64,000 nt of DNA, taken from assembly GCA_032433765.1 (NCBI GenBank), contig JAVIAB010000159.1, positions 496,001-560,000 of the forward strand, read 5' to 3'. Each line of letters opens with the position of its first letter. The first letter of the stretch is position 1. The position numbers were made by a program, and so were the translations under genes. Below the pieces are notes generated by a model. It had not been told where the DNA came from, searched no databases, and worked only from the letters and a program-made list of their open reading frames with translations. The DNA is from Megaustenia siamemsis (Eukaryota > Mollusca > Gastropoda > Stylommatophora > Ariophantidae). Below are positions 31,801 through 48,989 of this stretch, one piece after another.

Positions 31801-34800
31801 AATAATTTTATGATCTATTAACAATGGCCATATAATATTTTCCTGATCTATTAACAATGCCCTTGAAATAATTTCATGATCTATTAACAATGGCCATGTA
31901 ATAATTTCCTGATCTATTAACAATGGCCATGTAATAATTTCATGATCTATTAACAATGGCCATGTAATAATTTCATGATCTATTAACAATGGCCATGTAA
32001 TGTTTTCTTGATCTATTAACAATAGCCATGTAATAATTTCCTGATCTATTAACAATGGCCATGTAATGATTTCCTGATCTATTAACAATGGCCATGTAAT
32101 ATTTTACTGATCTATTAACAATGGCCATGTAATATTTTCATGATCTTTTAACAATGCCCATGTAATAATTTCCTGATCTATTAACAATGGCCGTGTAATA
32201 ATTTCCTGATCTATTAACAATGCCCATGTAATAATTTCATGATCTATTAACAATTGCCATGTAATGTATTCTGGATCTATTAACAATGCCATGTAATATT
32301 TTCCTGATCTATTAACAATGGCCATGTAATAATTTCCTGATCTATTAACAATGCCCATGTAATATTTTCATGATCTATTAACAATGGCCATGTAAAATTT
32401 CCTGATCTATTAACAATGGCCATGTAATAATTTCATGATCTATTAACAATGGCCATGTAATGTTTTCATGATCTATTAACAATGCCCATGTAATATTTTC
32501 ATGATCTATTAACAATGCCCATGTAATATTTTCCTGATCTTTTAACAATGGCCGTAAAATATTTTCATGATCTATTAACAATTGCCATGTAATAATTTCA
32601 TGATCTATTAACAATGCCCATGTAATATTTTCATGATCTATTAACAATGCCATGTAATATTTTCCTGATCTAATAACAATGCCATGTAATATTTTCATGA
32701 TCTATTAACAATGGCCATGTAATGTTTTCATGATCTATTAACAATGGCCATGTAATGTTTTCATGATCTATTAACAATGCCCATGTAATAATTTCATGAT
32801 CTTTTAACAATGGCCATGTAATATTTTCCTGATCTATTAACAATGGCCATGTAATATTTTCCTGATCTATTAACAATGCCATGTAATATTTTTCTGATCT
32901 ATTAACAATGGCCATGTAATATTTTCCTGATCTATTAACAATGTCCATGTAATATTTTCCTGATCTATTAACAATGCCCATGTAATGTTTTCATGATCTA
33001 TTAACAATGACCATGTAATATTTTTCTGATCTATTAACAATGGCCATGTAATATTTTCCTGATCTATTAACAATGGCCATGTAATATTTTCCTGATCTAT
33101 TAACAATGGCCATGTAATATTTTCCTGATCTATTAACAATGGCCATGTAATATTTTCATGATCTATTAACAATGCCCATGTAATATTTTCCTGATCTATT
33201 AACAATGGTCATGTAATATTTTCATGATCTATTAACAATGCCCATGTAATATTTTCCTGATCTATTAACAATGGCCATGTAATATTTTCATGATCTATTA
33301 ACAATGGCCATGTAATAATTTCATGATCTATTAACAATGCCCATGTAATAATTTCATGATCTATTAACAATGACCATGTAATATTTTCCTGATCTATTTA
33401 CAATGACCATGTAATATTTTCCTGATCTATTAACAATGGCCATGTAATAATTTTTGATCTATTAACAATGGCCATGTAATAATTTCCTGATCTATTAACA
33501 ATGGCGATGTAATGTTTTCCTGATCTATTAACAATGACCATGTAATATTTTCCTGATCTATTAACAATGCCCATGTAATATTTTCCTGATCTATTAACAA
33601 TGGCCATGTAATAATTTCATGATCTATTAACAATGGCCATGTAATATTTTCATGATCTATTAACAATGACCATGTAATAATTTTCTGATCTATTAACAAT
33701 GACCATGTAATAATTTCATGATCTATTAACAATGGCCATGTAATAATTTCATGATCTATTAACAATGGCCATGTAATGTTTTCTTGATCTATTAACAATG
33801 GCCATGTAATATTTTACTGATCTATTAACAATGGCCATGTAATATTTTCATGATCTATTAACAATGGCCATGTAATAATTTCATGATCTATTAACAATGC
33901 CCATGTAATAATTTCATGATCTATTAACAATGGCCATGTAATATTTTCCTGATCTATTAACAATGACCATGTAATATTTTCCTGATCTATTAACAATGGC
34001 CATGTAATAATTTTTGATCTATTAACAATGGCCATGTAATAATTTCCTGATCTATTAACAATGGCCATGTAATGTTTTCCTGATCTATTAACAATGACCA
34101 TGTAATATTTTCCTGATCTATTAACAATGCCCATGTAATATTTTCCTGATCTATTAACAATGGCCATGTAATAATTTCATGATCTATTAACAATGGCCAT
34201 GTAATATTTTCCTGATCTATTAACAATGCCATGTAATAATTTTCTGATCTATTAACAATGCCATGTAATAATTTCATGATCTATTAACAATGGCCATGTA
34301 ATAATTTCATGATCTATTAACAATGGCCATGTAATGTTTTCTTGATCTATTAACAATGGCCATGTAATATTTTACTGATCTATTAACAATGGCCATGTAA
34401 TATTTTCATGATCTATTAACAATGCCCATGTAATAATTTCCTGATCTATTAACAATGGCCATGTAATAATTTCCTGATCTATTAACAATGCCCATGTAAT
34501 AATTTCATGATCTATTAACAATGGCCATGTAATGTTTTCTTGATCTATTAACAATGCCATGTAATATTTTCCTGATCTATTAACAATGGCCATGTAATAA
34601 TTTCCTGATCTATTAACAATGCCCATGTAATATTTTCATGATCTATTAACAATGGCCATGTAAAATTTCCTGATCTATTAACAATGGCCATGTAATAATT
34701 TCATGATCTATTAACAATGCCATGTAATGTTTTCATGATCTATTAACAATGCCCATGTAATATTTTCATGATCTATTAACAATGCCCATGTAATATTTTC

Positions 34801-37800
34801 CTGATCTATTAACAATGGCCGTAAAATATTTTCATGATCTATTAACAATTGCCATGTAATAATTTCATGATCTATTAACAATGCCCATGTAATATTTTCA
34901 TGATCTATTAACAATGCGCATGTAATATTTTCCTGATCTATAACAATGCCATGTAATATTTTCATGATCTATTAACAATGCCCATGTAATATTTTACTGA
35001 TCTATTAACAATGCCCATGTAATATTTTCCTGATCTATTAACAATGGCCATGTAATGTTTTCATGATCTATTAACAATGGCCATGTAATGTTTTCATGAT
35101 CTATTAACAATGCCCATGTAATAATTTCATGATCTTTTAACAATGGCCATGTAATATTTTCCTGATCTATTAACAATGCCCTTGAAATAATTTCATGATC
35201 TATTAACAATGGCCATGTAATAATTTCCTGATCTATTAACAATGGCCATGTAATAATTTCATGATCTATTAACAATGGCCATGTAATAATTTCATGATCT
35301 ATTAACAATGGCCATGTAATGTTTTCTTGATCTATTAACAATAGCCATGTAATAATTTCCTGATCTATTAACAATGGCCATGTAATGATTTCCTAATCTA
35401 TTAACAATGGCCATGTAATATTTTACTGATCTATTAACAATGGCCATGTAATATTTTCATGATCTTTTAACAATGCCCATGTAATAATTTCCTGGTCTAT
35501 TAACAATGGCCGTGTAATAATTTCCTGATCTATTAACAATGCCCATGTAATAATTTCATGATCTATTAACAATTGCCATGTAATGTATTCTGATCTATTA
35601 ACAATTGCCATGTAATATTTTCCTGATCTATTAACAATGGCCATGTAATAATTTCCTGATCTATTAACAATGCCCATGTAATATTTTCATGATCTATTAA
35701 CAATGGCCATGTACAAATTTCCTGATCTATTAACAATGGCCATGTAATAATTTCATGATCTATTAACAATGGCCATGTAATGTTTTCATGATCTATTAAC
35801 AATGCCCATGTAATATTTTCATGATCTATTAACAATGCCCATGTAATATTTTCCTGATCTTTTAACAATGGCCGTAAAATATTTTCATGATCTATTAACA
35901 ATTGCCATGTAATAATTTCATGATCTATTAACAATGCCCATGTAATATTTTCATGATCTATTAACAATGCCCATGTAATATTTTCCTGATCTAATAACAA
36001 TGCCATGTAATATTTTCATGATCTATTAACAATGGCCATGTAATGTTTTCATGATCTATTAACAATGGCCATGTAATGTTTTCATGATCTATTAACAATG
36101 CCCATGTAATAATTTCATGATCTTTAACAATGGCCATATAATATTTTCCTGATCTATTAACAATGGCCATGTAATATTTTCCTGATCTATTAACAATGTC
36201 CATGTTTTATTTTTCTGATCTATTAACAATGTCCATGTAATATTTTCCTGATCTATTAACAATGCCCATGTAATGTTTTCATGATCTATTAACAATGACC
36301 ATGTAATATTTTTCTGATCTATTAACAATGGCCATGTAATATTTTCCTGATCTATTAACAATGGCCATGTAATATTTTCCTGATCTATTAACAATGGCCA
36401 TGTAATATTTTCCTGATCTATTAACAATGGCCATGTAATATTTTCATGATCTATTAACAATGCCCATGTAATATTTTCCTGATCTATTAACAATGGTCAT
36501 GTAATATTTTCATGATCTATTAACAATGCCCATGTAATATTTTCCTGATCTATTAACAATGGCCATGTAATATTTTCATGATCTATTAACAATGGCCATG
36601 TAATAATTTCATGATCTATTAACAATGCCCATGTAATAATTTCATGATCTATTAACAATGACCATGTAATATTTTCCTGATCTATTTACAATGACCATGT
36701 AATATTTTCCTGATCTACTAACAATGGCCATGTAATAATTTTTGAATCTATTAACAATGGCCATGTAATAATTTCCTGATCTATTAACAATGGCCATGTA
36801 ATGTTTTCCTGATCTATTAACAATGACCATGTAATATTTTCCTGATCTATTAACAATGCCCATGTAATATTTTCCTGATCTATTAACAATGGCCATGTAA
36901 TAATTTCATGATCTATTAACAATGGCCATGTAATATTTTCATGATCTATTAACAATGACCATGTAATATTTTCTGATCTATTAACAAAGACCATGTAATA
37001 ATTTCATGATCTATTAACAATGGCCATGTAATAATTTCATGATCTATTAACAATGGCCATGTAATGTTTTCTTGATCTATTAACAATGGCCATGTAATAT
37101 TTTACTGATCTATTAACAATGGCCATGTAATATTTTCATGATCTATTAACAATGGCCATGTAATAATTTCATGATCTATTAACAATGCCCATGTAATAAT
37201 TTCAAGATCTATTAACAATGACCATGTAATATTTTCCTGATCTATTTACAATGACCATGTAATATTTTCCTGATCTACTAACAATGGCCATGTAATAATT
37301 TTGAATCTATTAACAATGGCCATGTAATAATTTCCTGATCTATTAACAATGGCCATGCAATGTTTTCCTGATCTATTAACAATGACCATGTAATATTTTC
37401 CTGATCTATTAACAATGCCCATGTAATATTTTCCTGATCTATTAACAATGGCCATGTAATAATTTCATGATCTGTTAACAATGGCCATGTAATATTTTCC
37501 TGATCTATTAACAATGACCATGTAATAATTTTCTGATCTATGAACAAAGACCATGTAATAATTTCATGATCTATTAACAATGGCCATGTAATAATTTCAT
37601 GATCTATTAACAATGGCCATGTAATGTTTTCTTGATCTATTAACAATGGCCATGTAATATTTTACTGATCTATTAACAATGGCCATGTAATATTTTCATG
37701 ATCTTTTAACAATGCCCATGTAATAATTTCCTGGTCTATTAACAATGGCCGTGTAATAATTTCCTGATCTATTAACAATGCCCATGTAATAATTTCATGA

Positions 37801-40800
37801 TCTATTAACAATGGCCATGTAATGTTTTCTTGATCTATTAACAATTGCCATGTAATATTTTCCTGATCTATTAACAATGGCCATGTAATAATTTCCTGAT
37901 CTATTAACAATGCCCATGTAATATTTTCATGATCTATTAACAATGGCCATGTACAAATTTCCTGATCTATTAACAATGGCCATGTAATAATTTCATGATC
38001 TATTAACAATTGCCATGTAATGTTTTCATGATCTATTAACAATGCCCATGTAATATTTTCATGATCTATTAACAATGCCCATGTAATATTTTCCTGATCT
38101 TTTAACAATGGCCGTAAAATATTTTCATGATCTATTAACAATTGCCATGTAATAATTTCATGATCTATTAACAATGCCCATGTAATATTTTCATGATCTA
38201 TTAACAATGCGCATGTAATATTTTCCTGATCTAATAACAAATGCCATGTAATATTTTCATGATCTATTAACAATGCCCATGTAATATTTTACTGATCTAT
38301 TAACAATGCCCATGTAATATTTTCATGATCTATTAACAATGCCCATGTAATATTTTCATGATCTATTAACAATGCCCATGTAATATTTTCATAGTCTATT
38401 AACAATGGCCATGTAATAATTTCATGATCTATTAACAATGCCCATGTAATAATTTCAAGATCTATTAACAATGGCCATGTAATGTTTTCATGATCTATTA
38501 ACAATGCCCATGTAATAATTTCATGATCTTTTAACAATGGCCATATAATATTTTCCTGATCTATTAACAATGCCCATGTAATAATTTCATGATCTATTAA
38601 CAATGGCCATGTAATAATTTCCTGATCTATTAACAATGGCCATGTAATAATTTCCTGATCTATTAACAATGGCGATGCAATGTTTTCCTGATCTATTAAC
38701 AATGACCATGTAATGTTTTCCTGATCTATTAACAATAGCCATGTAATAATTTCATGATCTGTTAACAATGGCCATGTAATATTTTCCTGATCTATTAACA
38801 ATGGCCATGAACTAATTTCATGATCTATTAACAATAGCCATGTAATAATTTCATGATCTGTTAACAATGGCCATGTAATATTTTACTGATCTATTAACAA
38901 TGGCCATGTAATATTTTCCTGATCTATTAACAATGGCCATGTAATGTTTTCATGATCTATTAACAATGGCCATGTAATAATTTCCTGATCTATTAACAAT
39001 GGCCATGTAATAAATTCATGATCTATTAACAATGGCCATGTAATGTTTTCTTGATCTATTAACAATAGCCATGTAATAATTTCCTGATCTATTAACAATG
39101 GCCATGTAATGATTTCCTAATCTATTAACAATGGCCATGTAATATTTTACTGATCTATTAACAATGGCCATGTAATATTTTCATGATCTATTAACAATGC
39201 CCATGTAATAATTTCCTGGTCTATTAACAATGGCCATGTACTAATTTTCTGATCTATTAACAATGCCCATGTAATAATTTCATGATCTATTAACAATGGC
39301 CATGTAATATTTTCCTGATCTATTAACAATGGCCATGTAAAAATTTCCTGATCTATTAACAATGGCCATGTAATAATTTCATGATCTATTAACAATGGCC
39401 ATGTAATAATTTCTGATCTATTAACAATGACCATGTAATAATTTCCTGATCTATTTAACAATGCCCATGTAATATTTTCATGATCTATTAACAATGCCCA
39501 TGTAATATTTTCCTGATCTAATAACAATGAAATGTAATATTTTCATGATCTATTAACAATGCCCATGTAATATTTTCCTGATCTATTAACAATGCCCATG
39601 TAATAATTTCATGATCTATTAACAATGGCCATGTAATAATTTCATGATCTATTAACAATGGCCATGTAATATTTTCCTGATCTATTAACCATGCCCATGT
39701 AATATTTTCCTGATCTATTAACAATGCCCATGTAATGTTTTCATGATCTATTAACAATGGCCATGTAATGTTTTCCTGATCTATTAACAATGGCCATGTA
39801 ATATTTTCATGATCTATTAACAATGGCCATGTAATATTTTCATGATCTATTAACAATGGCCATGTAATGTTTTCATGATCTATTAACAATGCCCATGTAA
39901 TAATTTCATGATCTTTTAACAATGGCCATATAATATTTTCCTGATCTATTAACAATGCCCTTGTAATAATTTCATGATCTATTAACAATGGCCATGTAAT
40001 AATTTCCTGATCTATTAACAATGGCCATGTACTAATTTCATGATCTATTAACAATGGCCATGTAATAATTTCATGATCTATTAACAATGGCCATGTAATG
40101 TTTTCTTGATCTATTAACAATAGCCATGTAATAATTTCCTGATCTATTAACAATGGCCATGTAATGATTTCCTAATCTATTAACAATGGCCATGTAATAT
40201 TTTACTGATCTATTAACAATGGCCATGTAATATTTTCATGATCTTTTAACAATGCCCATGTAATAATTTCCTGGTCTATTAACAATGGCCGTGTAATAAT
40301 TTCCTGATCTATTAACAATGCCCATGTAATAATTTCATGATCTATTAACAATGGCCATGTAATGTATTCTTGATCTATTAATAATTGCCATGTAATATTT
40401 TCCTGATCTATTAACAATGGCCATGTAATAATTTCCTGATCTATTAACAATGCCCATGTAATAATTTCATGATCTATTAACAATGGCCATGTACAAATTT
40501 CCTGATCTATTAACAATGGCCATGTAATAATTTCATGATCTATTAACATTGGCCATGTAATGTTTTCATGATCTATTAACAATGCCCATGTAATATTTTC
40601 ATGATCTATTAACAATGCCCATGTAATATTTTCCTGATCTTTTAACAATGGCCGTAAAATATTTTCATGATCTATTAACAATTGCCATGTAATAATTTCA
40701 TGATCTATTAACAATGCCCATGTAATATTTTCATGATCTAATAACAATGCCATGTAATATTTTCATGATCTATTAACAATGCCCATGTAATAATTTTATG

Positions 40801-43800
40801 ATCTATTAACAATGGCCATGTAATATTTTCATGATCTATTAACAATGCCCATGTAATGTTTTCATGATCTATTAACAATGGCCATGTAATGTTTTCATGA
40901 TCTATTAACAATGACCATGTAATATTTTCCTGATCTATTAACCATGCCCATGTAATATTTTCCTGATCTATTAACAATGCCCATGTAATGTTTTCATGAT
41001 CTATTAACAATGGCCATGTAATGTTTTCATGATCTATTAACAATGGCCATGTAATATTTTCCTGATCTATTAACAATGGCCATGTAATGTTTTCATGATC
41101 TATTAACAATGGCCATGTAATGTTTTCATGATCTATTAACAATGCCCATGTAATAATTTCATGATCTTTTAACAATGGCCATATAATATTTTCCTGATCT
41201 ATTAACAATGACCATGTAATGTTTTCTTGATCTATTAACAATAGCCATGTAATAATTTCCTGATCTATTAACAATGGCCATGTAATGATTTCCTGATCTA
41301 TTAACAATGGCCATGTAATATTTTACTGATCTATTAACAATGGCCATGTAATATTTTCATGATCTTTTAACAATGCCCATGTAATAATTTCCTGATCTAT
41401 TAACAATGGCCATGTAATAATTTCCTGATCTATTAACAATGCCCATGTAATAATTTCATGATCTATTAACAATGGCCATGTAATGTTTTCTTGATCTATT
41501 AACAATTGCCATGTAATATTTTCCTGATCTATTAACAATGGCCATGTAAAATTTCCTGATCTATTAACAATGGCCATGTAATAATTTCATGATCTATTAA
41601 CAATGGCCATGTAATAATTTCTGATCTATTAACAATGACCATGTAATAATTTCCTGATCTATTTACAATGCCCATGTAATATTTTCATGATCTATTAACA
41701 ATGCCCATGTAATATTTTCCTGATCTAATAACAATGAAATGTAATATTTTCATGATCTATTAACAATGCCCATGTAATATTTTCCTGATCTATTAACAAT
41801 GCCCATGTAATAATTTCATGATCTATTAACAATGGCCATGTAATGTTTTCCTGATCTATTAACAATGGCCATGTAATATTTTCCTGATCTATTAACAATG
41901 GCCATGTAATATTTTCATGATCTATTAACAATGGCCATGTAATGTTTTCATGATCTATTAACAATGCCCATGTAATAATTTCATGATCTTTTAACAATGG
42001 CCATGTAATATTTTCCTGATCTATTAACAATGCCCTTGTAATAATTTCATGATCTATTAACAATGGCCATGTAATAATTTCCTGATCTATTAACAATGGC
42101 CATGTACTAATTTCATGATCTATTAACAATGGCCATGTAATAATTTCATGATCTATTAACAATGGCCATGTAATGTTTTCTTGATCTATTAACAATAGCC
42201 ATGTAATAATTTCCTGATCTATTAACAATGGCCATGTAATGATTTCCTAATCTATTAACAATGGCCATGTAATATTTTACTGATCTATTAACAATGGCCA
42301 TGTAATATTTTCATGATCTTTTAACAATGCCCATGTAATAATTTCCTGATCTATTAACAATGGCCGTGTAATAATTTCCTGATCTATTAACAATGCCCAA
42401 GTAATAATTTCATGATCTATTAACAATGGCCATGTAATGTATTCTTGATCTATTAACAATTGCCATGTAATATTTTCCTGATCTATTAACAATGGCCATG
42501 TAATAATTTCCTGATCTATTAACAATGCCCATGTAATAATTTCATGATCTATTAACAATGGCCATGTAAATTTCCTGATCTAATAACAATGGCCATGTAA
42601 TAATTTCATGATCTATTAACATTGGCCATGTAATGTTTTCATGATCTATTAACAATGCCCATGTAATATTTTCATGATCTATTAACAATGCCCATGTAAT
42701 ATTTTCCTGATCTTTTAACAATGGCCGTAAAATATTTTCATGATCTATTAACAATTGCCATGTAATAATTTCATGATCTATTAACAATGCCCATGTAATA
42801 TTTTCCTGATCTAATAACAATGCCATGTAATATTTTCATGATCTATTAACAATGCCCATGTAATAATTTTATGATCTATTAACAATGGCCATGTAATATT
42901 TTCATGATCTATTAACAATGCCCATGTAATGTTTTCATGATCTATTAACAATGGCCATGTAATGTTTTCATGATCTATTAACAATGACCATGTAATATTT
43001 TCCTGATCTATTAACCATGCCCATGTAATATTTTCCTGATCTATTAACAATGCCCATGTAATGTTTTCATGATCTATTAACAATGGCCATGTAATGTTTT
43101 CATGATCTATTAACAATGGCCATGTAATATTTTCCTGATCTATTAACAATGGCCATGTAATGTTTTCATGATCTATTAACAATGGCCATGTAATGTTTTC
43201 ATGATCTATTAACAATGCCCATGTAATAATTTCATGATCTTTTAACAATGGCCATGTAATATTTTCCTGATCTATTAACAATGCCCTTGAAATAATTTCA
43301 TGATCTATTAACAATGGCCATGTAATAATTTCCTGATCTATTAACAATGGCCATGTACTAATTTCATGATCTATTAACAATGGCCATGTAATAATTTCAT
43401 GATCTATTAACAATGGCCATGTAATGTTTTCTTGATCTATTAACAATAGCCATGTAATAATTTCCTGATCTATTAACAATGGCCATGTAATGATTTCCTA
43501 ATCTATTAACAATGGCCATGTAATATTTTACTGATCTATTAACAATGGCCATGTAATATTTTCATGATCTTTTAACAATGCCCATGTAATAATTTCCTGG
43601 TCTATTAACAATGGCCGTGTAATAATTTCCTGATCTATTAACAATGCCCATGTAATAATTTCATGATCTATTAACAATGGCCATGTAATGTATTCTTGAT
43701 CTATTAACAATTGCCATGTAATATTTTCCTGATCTATTAACAATGGCCATGTAATAATTTCCTGATCTATTAACAATGCCCATGTAATATTTTCATGATC

Positions 43801-46800
43801 TATTAACAATGGCCATGTAAAATTTCCTGATCTATTAACAATGGCCATGTAATAATTTCATGATCTATTAACAATGGCCATGTAATGTTTTCATGATCTA
43901 TTAACAATGCCCATGTAATATTTTCATGATCTATTAACAATGCCCATGTAATATTTTCCTGATCTTTTAACAATGGCCGTAAAATATTTTCATGATCTAT
44001 TAACAATTGCCATGTAATAATTTCATGATCTATTAACAATGCCCATGTAATATTTTCATGATCTATTAACAATGCCCATGTAATATTTTCCTGATCTAAT
44101 AACAAATGCCATGTAATATTTTCATGATCTATTAACAATGGCCATGTAATAATTTTATGATCTATTAACAATGGCCATGTAATATTTTCATGATCTATTA
44201 ACAATGCCCATGTAATGTTTTCATGATCTATTAACAATGGCCATGTAATGTTTTCATGATCTATTAACAATGACCATGTAATATTTTCCTGATCTATTAA
44301 CAATGGCCATGTAATAATTTCATGATCTATTAACAATGGCCATGTAATATTTTCATGATCTATTAACAATGGTCATGTAATATTTTCATGATCTATTAAC
44401 AATGGCCATGTAATATTTTCCTGATCTATTAACAATGGCAATGTAATGTTTTCATGATCTATTAACAATGGCCATGTAATAATTTCTGATCTATTAACAA
44501 TGGCCATGTAAAAATTTCCTGATCTATTAACAATGGCCATTTAATAATTTCAAGATCTATTAACAATGGCCATGTAATAATTTCTGATCTATTAACAATG
44601 GCCATGTAATAATTTCCTGATCTATTTACAATGCCCATGTAATATTTTCATGATCTATTAACAATGCCCATGTAATATTTTCCTGATCTAATAACAAATG
44701 AAATGTAATATTTTCATGATCTATTAACAATGCCCATGTAATATTTTCCTGATCTATTAACAATGCCCATGTAATATTTTCATGATCTATTAACAATGCC
44801 CATGTAATATTTTCATGATCTATTAACAATGCCATGTAATATTTTCATGATCTATTAACAATGCCCATGTAATATTTTCCTGATCTAATAACAATGCCAT
44901 GTAATATTTTCATGATCTATTAACAATGCCCATGTAATGTTTTCATGATCTATTAACAATGCCCATGTAATATTTTCATGATCTATTAACAATGCCCATG
45001 TAATATTTTCCTGATCTAATAACAAATGTCATGTAATATTTTCATGATCTATTAACAATGCCCATGTAATGTTTTCATGATCTATTAACAATGCCCATGT
45101 AATATTTTCCTGATCTATTAACAATGCCCATGTAATATTTTCCTGATCTATTAACAATGCCCATGTAATAATTTCATGATCTATTAACAATGGCCATGTA
45201 ATAATTTCCTGATCTATTAACAATGGCCATGTAATATTTTCCTGATCTATTAACCATGCCCATGTAATATTTTCCTGATCTATTAACAATGCCCATGTAA
45301 TGTTTTCATGATCTATTAACAATGCCCATGTAATAATTTCATGATCTATTAACAATGGCCATGTAATAATTTTATGATCTATTAACAATGGCCATGTAAT
45401 ATTTTCATGATCTATTAACAATGCCATGTAATGTTTTCATGATCTATTAACAATGGCCATGTAATGTTTTCATGATCTATTAACAATGGCCATGTAATAA
45501 TTTCTTGATCTATTAACAATGGCCATGTAAAAATTTCCTGATCTATTAACAATGGCCATGTAATAATTTCAAGATCTATTAACAATGGCCATGTAATAAT
45601 TTCTGATCTATTAACAATGGCCATGTAATAATTTCCTGATCTATTTACAATGCCCATGTAATATTTTCATGATCTATTAACAATGCCCATGTAATATTTT
45701 CCTGATCTAATAACAATGAAATGTAATATTTTCATGATCTATTAACAATGCCCATGTAATATTTTCCTGATCTATTAACAATGCCCATGTAATATTTTCA
45801 TGATCTATTAACAATGCCCATGTAATATTTTCATGATCTATTAACAATGCCCATGTAATATTTTCATGATCTATTAACAATGGCCATGTAATATTTTCCT
45901 GATCTAATAACAAATGCCATGTAATATTTTCATGATCTATTAACAATGCCCATGTAATGTTTTCATGATCTATTAACAATGCCCATGTAATATTTTCCTG
46001 ATCTATTAACAATGCCCATGTAATATTTTCCTGATCTATTAACAATGCCCATGTAATAATTTCATGATCTATTAACAATGGCCATGTAATAATTTCCTGA
46101 TCTATTAACAATGGCCATGTAATATTTTCCTGATCTATTAACCATGCCCATGTAATATTTTCCTGATCTATTAACAATGCCCATGTAATGTTTTCATGAT
46201 CTATTAACAATGGCCATGTAATGTTTTCATGATCTATTAACAATGGCCATGTAATATTTTCCTGATTTATTAACAATGGCCATGTAATGTTTTCCTGATC
46301 TATTAATAATGGCCATGTAATGTTTTCATGATCTATTAACAATGGCCATATAATGTTTTCATGATCTATTAACAATGCCCATGTAATAATTTCCTGGTCT
46401 TTTAACAATGGCCATATAATATTTTCCTGATCTATTAACAATGCGCTTGTAATAATTTCATGATCTATTAACAATGGCCATGTAATAATTTTATGATCTA
46501 TTAACAATGGCCATGTAATATTTTCATGATCTATTAACAATCCCATGTAATGTTTTCATGATCTATTAACAATGGCCATGTAATGTTTTCATGATCTATT
46601 AAAAATGGCCATGTAATAATTTCATGATCTATTAACAATGGCCATGTAATAATTTTATGATCTATTAACAATGGCCATGTAATATTTTCATGATCTATTA
46701 ACAATGGTCATGTAATATTTTCATGATCTATTAACAATGGCCATGTAATATTTTCCTGATCTATTAACAATGGCCATGTAATGTTTTCATGATCTATTAA

Positions 46801-48962
46801 CAATGGCCATGTAATAATTTCTTGATCTATTAACAATGGCCATGTAATATTTTCCTGATCTATTAACAATGGCCATGTAATAATTTCATGATCTATTAAC
46901 AATGGCCATGTAATAATTTCAAGATCTATTAACAATGGCCATGTAATAATTTCCTGATCTATTAACAATGGCCATGTAATAATTTCATGATCTATTAACA
47001 ATGGCCATGTAATAATTTCATGATCTATTAAAAATGGCCATGTAATAATTTCATGATCTATTAACAATGGCCATGTTTTAATTTTATGATCTATTAACAA
47101 TGACCATGTACTATTTTCCTGATCTATTAACAATGGCCATGTCATAATTTCATGATCTATTAACAATGGCCATGTAATGTTTTCCTGATCTATTAATAGT
47201 GGCCATGTAATAATTTCATGATCTATTAACAATGGCCATGTAATAATTTCCTATCTATTAACAATGGCCATGTAAATTTTCCTGATCTATTAACATTGGC
47301 CATGTAATGTTTTCCTGATCTATTAACAATGGCCATGTAATATTTTCATGATCTATTAACAATGGCCATGTAATGTTTTCCTGATCTATTAACAGTGGCC
47401 ATGTAATAATTTCATGATCTATTAACAATGGCCATGTAATAATTTCCTGATCTATTAACAATGGCCATGTAATAATTTCATGAACTATTAACAATGGCCA
47501 TGTAATGTTTTCCTGATCTATTAACATTGGCCATGTAATGTTTTCCTGATCTATTTACAATGCCCATGTAATATTTTCCTGATCTATTAACAATGCCCAT
47601 GTAATAATTTCCTGATCTATTAACAATGCCCATGTAATAATTTCATGATCTATTAACAATGGACATGTAATATTTTCATGATCTATTAACAATGGCCATG
47701 TAATATTTTCGTGATCTATTAACAATGGCCATGTAATGTTTTCATGATCTATTAACAATGGCCATGTAATGTTTTTATGATCTATTAACAATGGCCATGT
47801 AATATTTTCCAGATCTATTAACAATGGCCATGTAATGTTTTCATGATCTATTAACAATGGCCATGTAATGTTTTCATGATCTATTAACAATGGCCATGTA
47901 ATAATTTCATGATCTATTAACAATGGCCATGTAATAATTTCATGATCTATTAACAATGGCCATGTAATAATTTCATGATCTATTAACAATGACCATGTAA
48001 TAATTTCATGATCTATTAACAATGACCATGTAATAATTTCATGATCTATTAACAATGGCCATGTAATAATTTCATGATCTATTAACAATGGCCATGTAAT
48101 AATTTCATGATCTGTTAACAATGGCCATGTAATGTTTTCCTGATCTATTTACAATGCCCATGTAATAATTTCATGATCTATTAACAATGGCCATGTAATA
48201 ATTTCATGATCTATTAACAATGGCCATGTAATATTTTCATGATGTATTAACAATGCCCATGTAATATTTTCATGATCTATTAACAATGCCCATGTAATGT
48301 TTTCATGATCTATTAACAATAGCCATGTAATGTTTTCATGATCTATTAACAATGGCCATGTATATTTTCATGATCTATTAGCAATGACCATGTAATGTCT
48401 TCATGATTTATTAACAATGGCCATGTAATGTTTTCGTGATCTATTAACAATGACCATGTAATATTTTCTTGATCTATTAACAATGGCCATGTAATATTTT
48501 CATGATCTACTAACAATGCCCATGTAATATTTTCATGATCTATTAACAATGCCGATGTAATATTTTCCTGATCTATTAACAATGGCCATGTAATATTTTC
48601 ATGATCTATTAACAATGGCCATGTAATAATTTCATGATCTATTAACAATGGCCATGTAATAAATTCCTGATCTATTAACAATGGCCATGTAAAGTTTTCT
48701 TGATCTATTAACATTGGCCATGTAATGTTTTCCTGATCTATTAACAATGGCCATGTAATATTTTCATGATCTATTAACAATGGCCATGTAATGTTTTCCT
48801 GATCTATTAACAGTGGCCATGTAATAATTTCATGATCTATTAACAATGGCCATGTAATAATTTCCTGATCTATTAACAATGGCCATGTAATAATTTCATG
48901 AACTATTAACAATGGCCATGTAATGTTTTCCTGATCTATTAACATTGGCCATGTAATGTTTT
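22876..48962 (+). repeat. Array C, left part: 33-bp tandem satellite
   Basis: About 790 head-to-tail units of 33 bp. Each has GATCTATTAACAATG, a variable base pair, CCATGTAAT, a variable triplet (ATT, AAT or GTT), and TTC with a variable base before T. Units with one base missing (AATGCCATG) and rarer variants (CTAATAACAAATG, TTAACCATGCCC, ATCTTTTAACAATG) mark positions. Large blocks recur, for example 25,875-29,000 and 37,662-40,750. On the minus strand two frames have no stop in the consensus: LLIDQENITWP (11 residues) and IVNRSGKYYMA. Many open frames up to 412 codons result. They end at single-base indels and are not called as genes. Confidence 0.97.
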
Positions 48963-48989
48963 ACATAAGTAAGACTCGCTTTAAAACGA

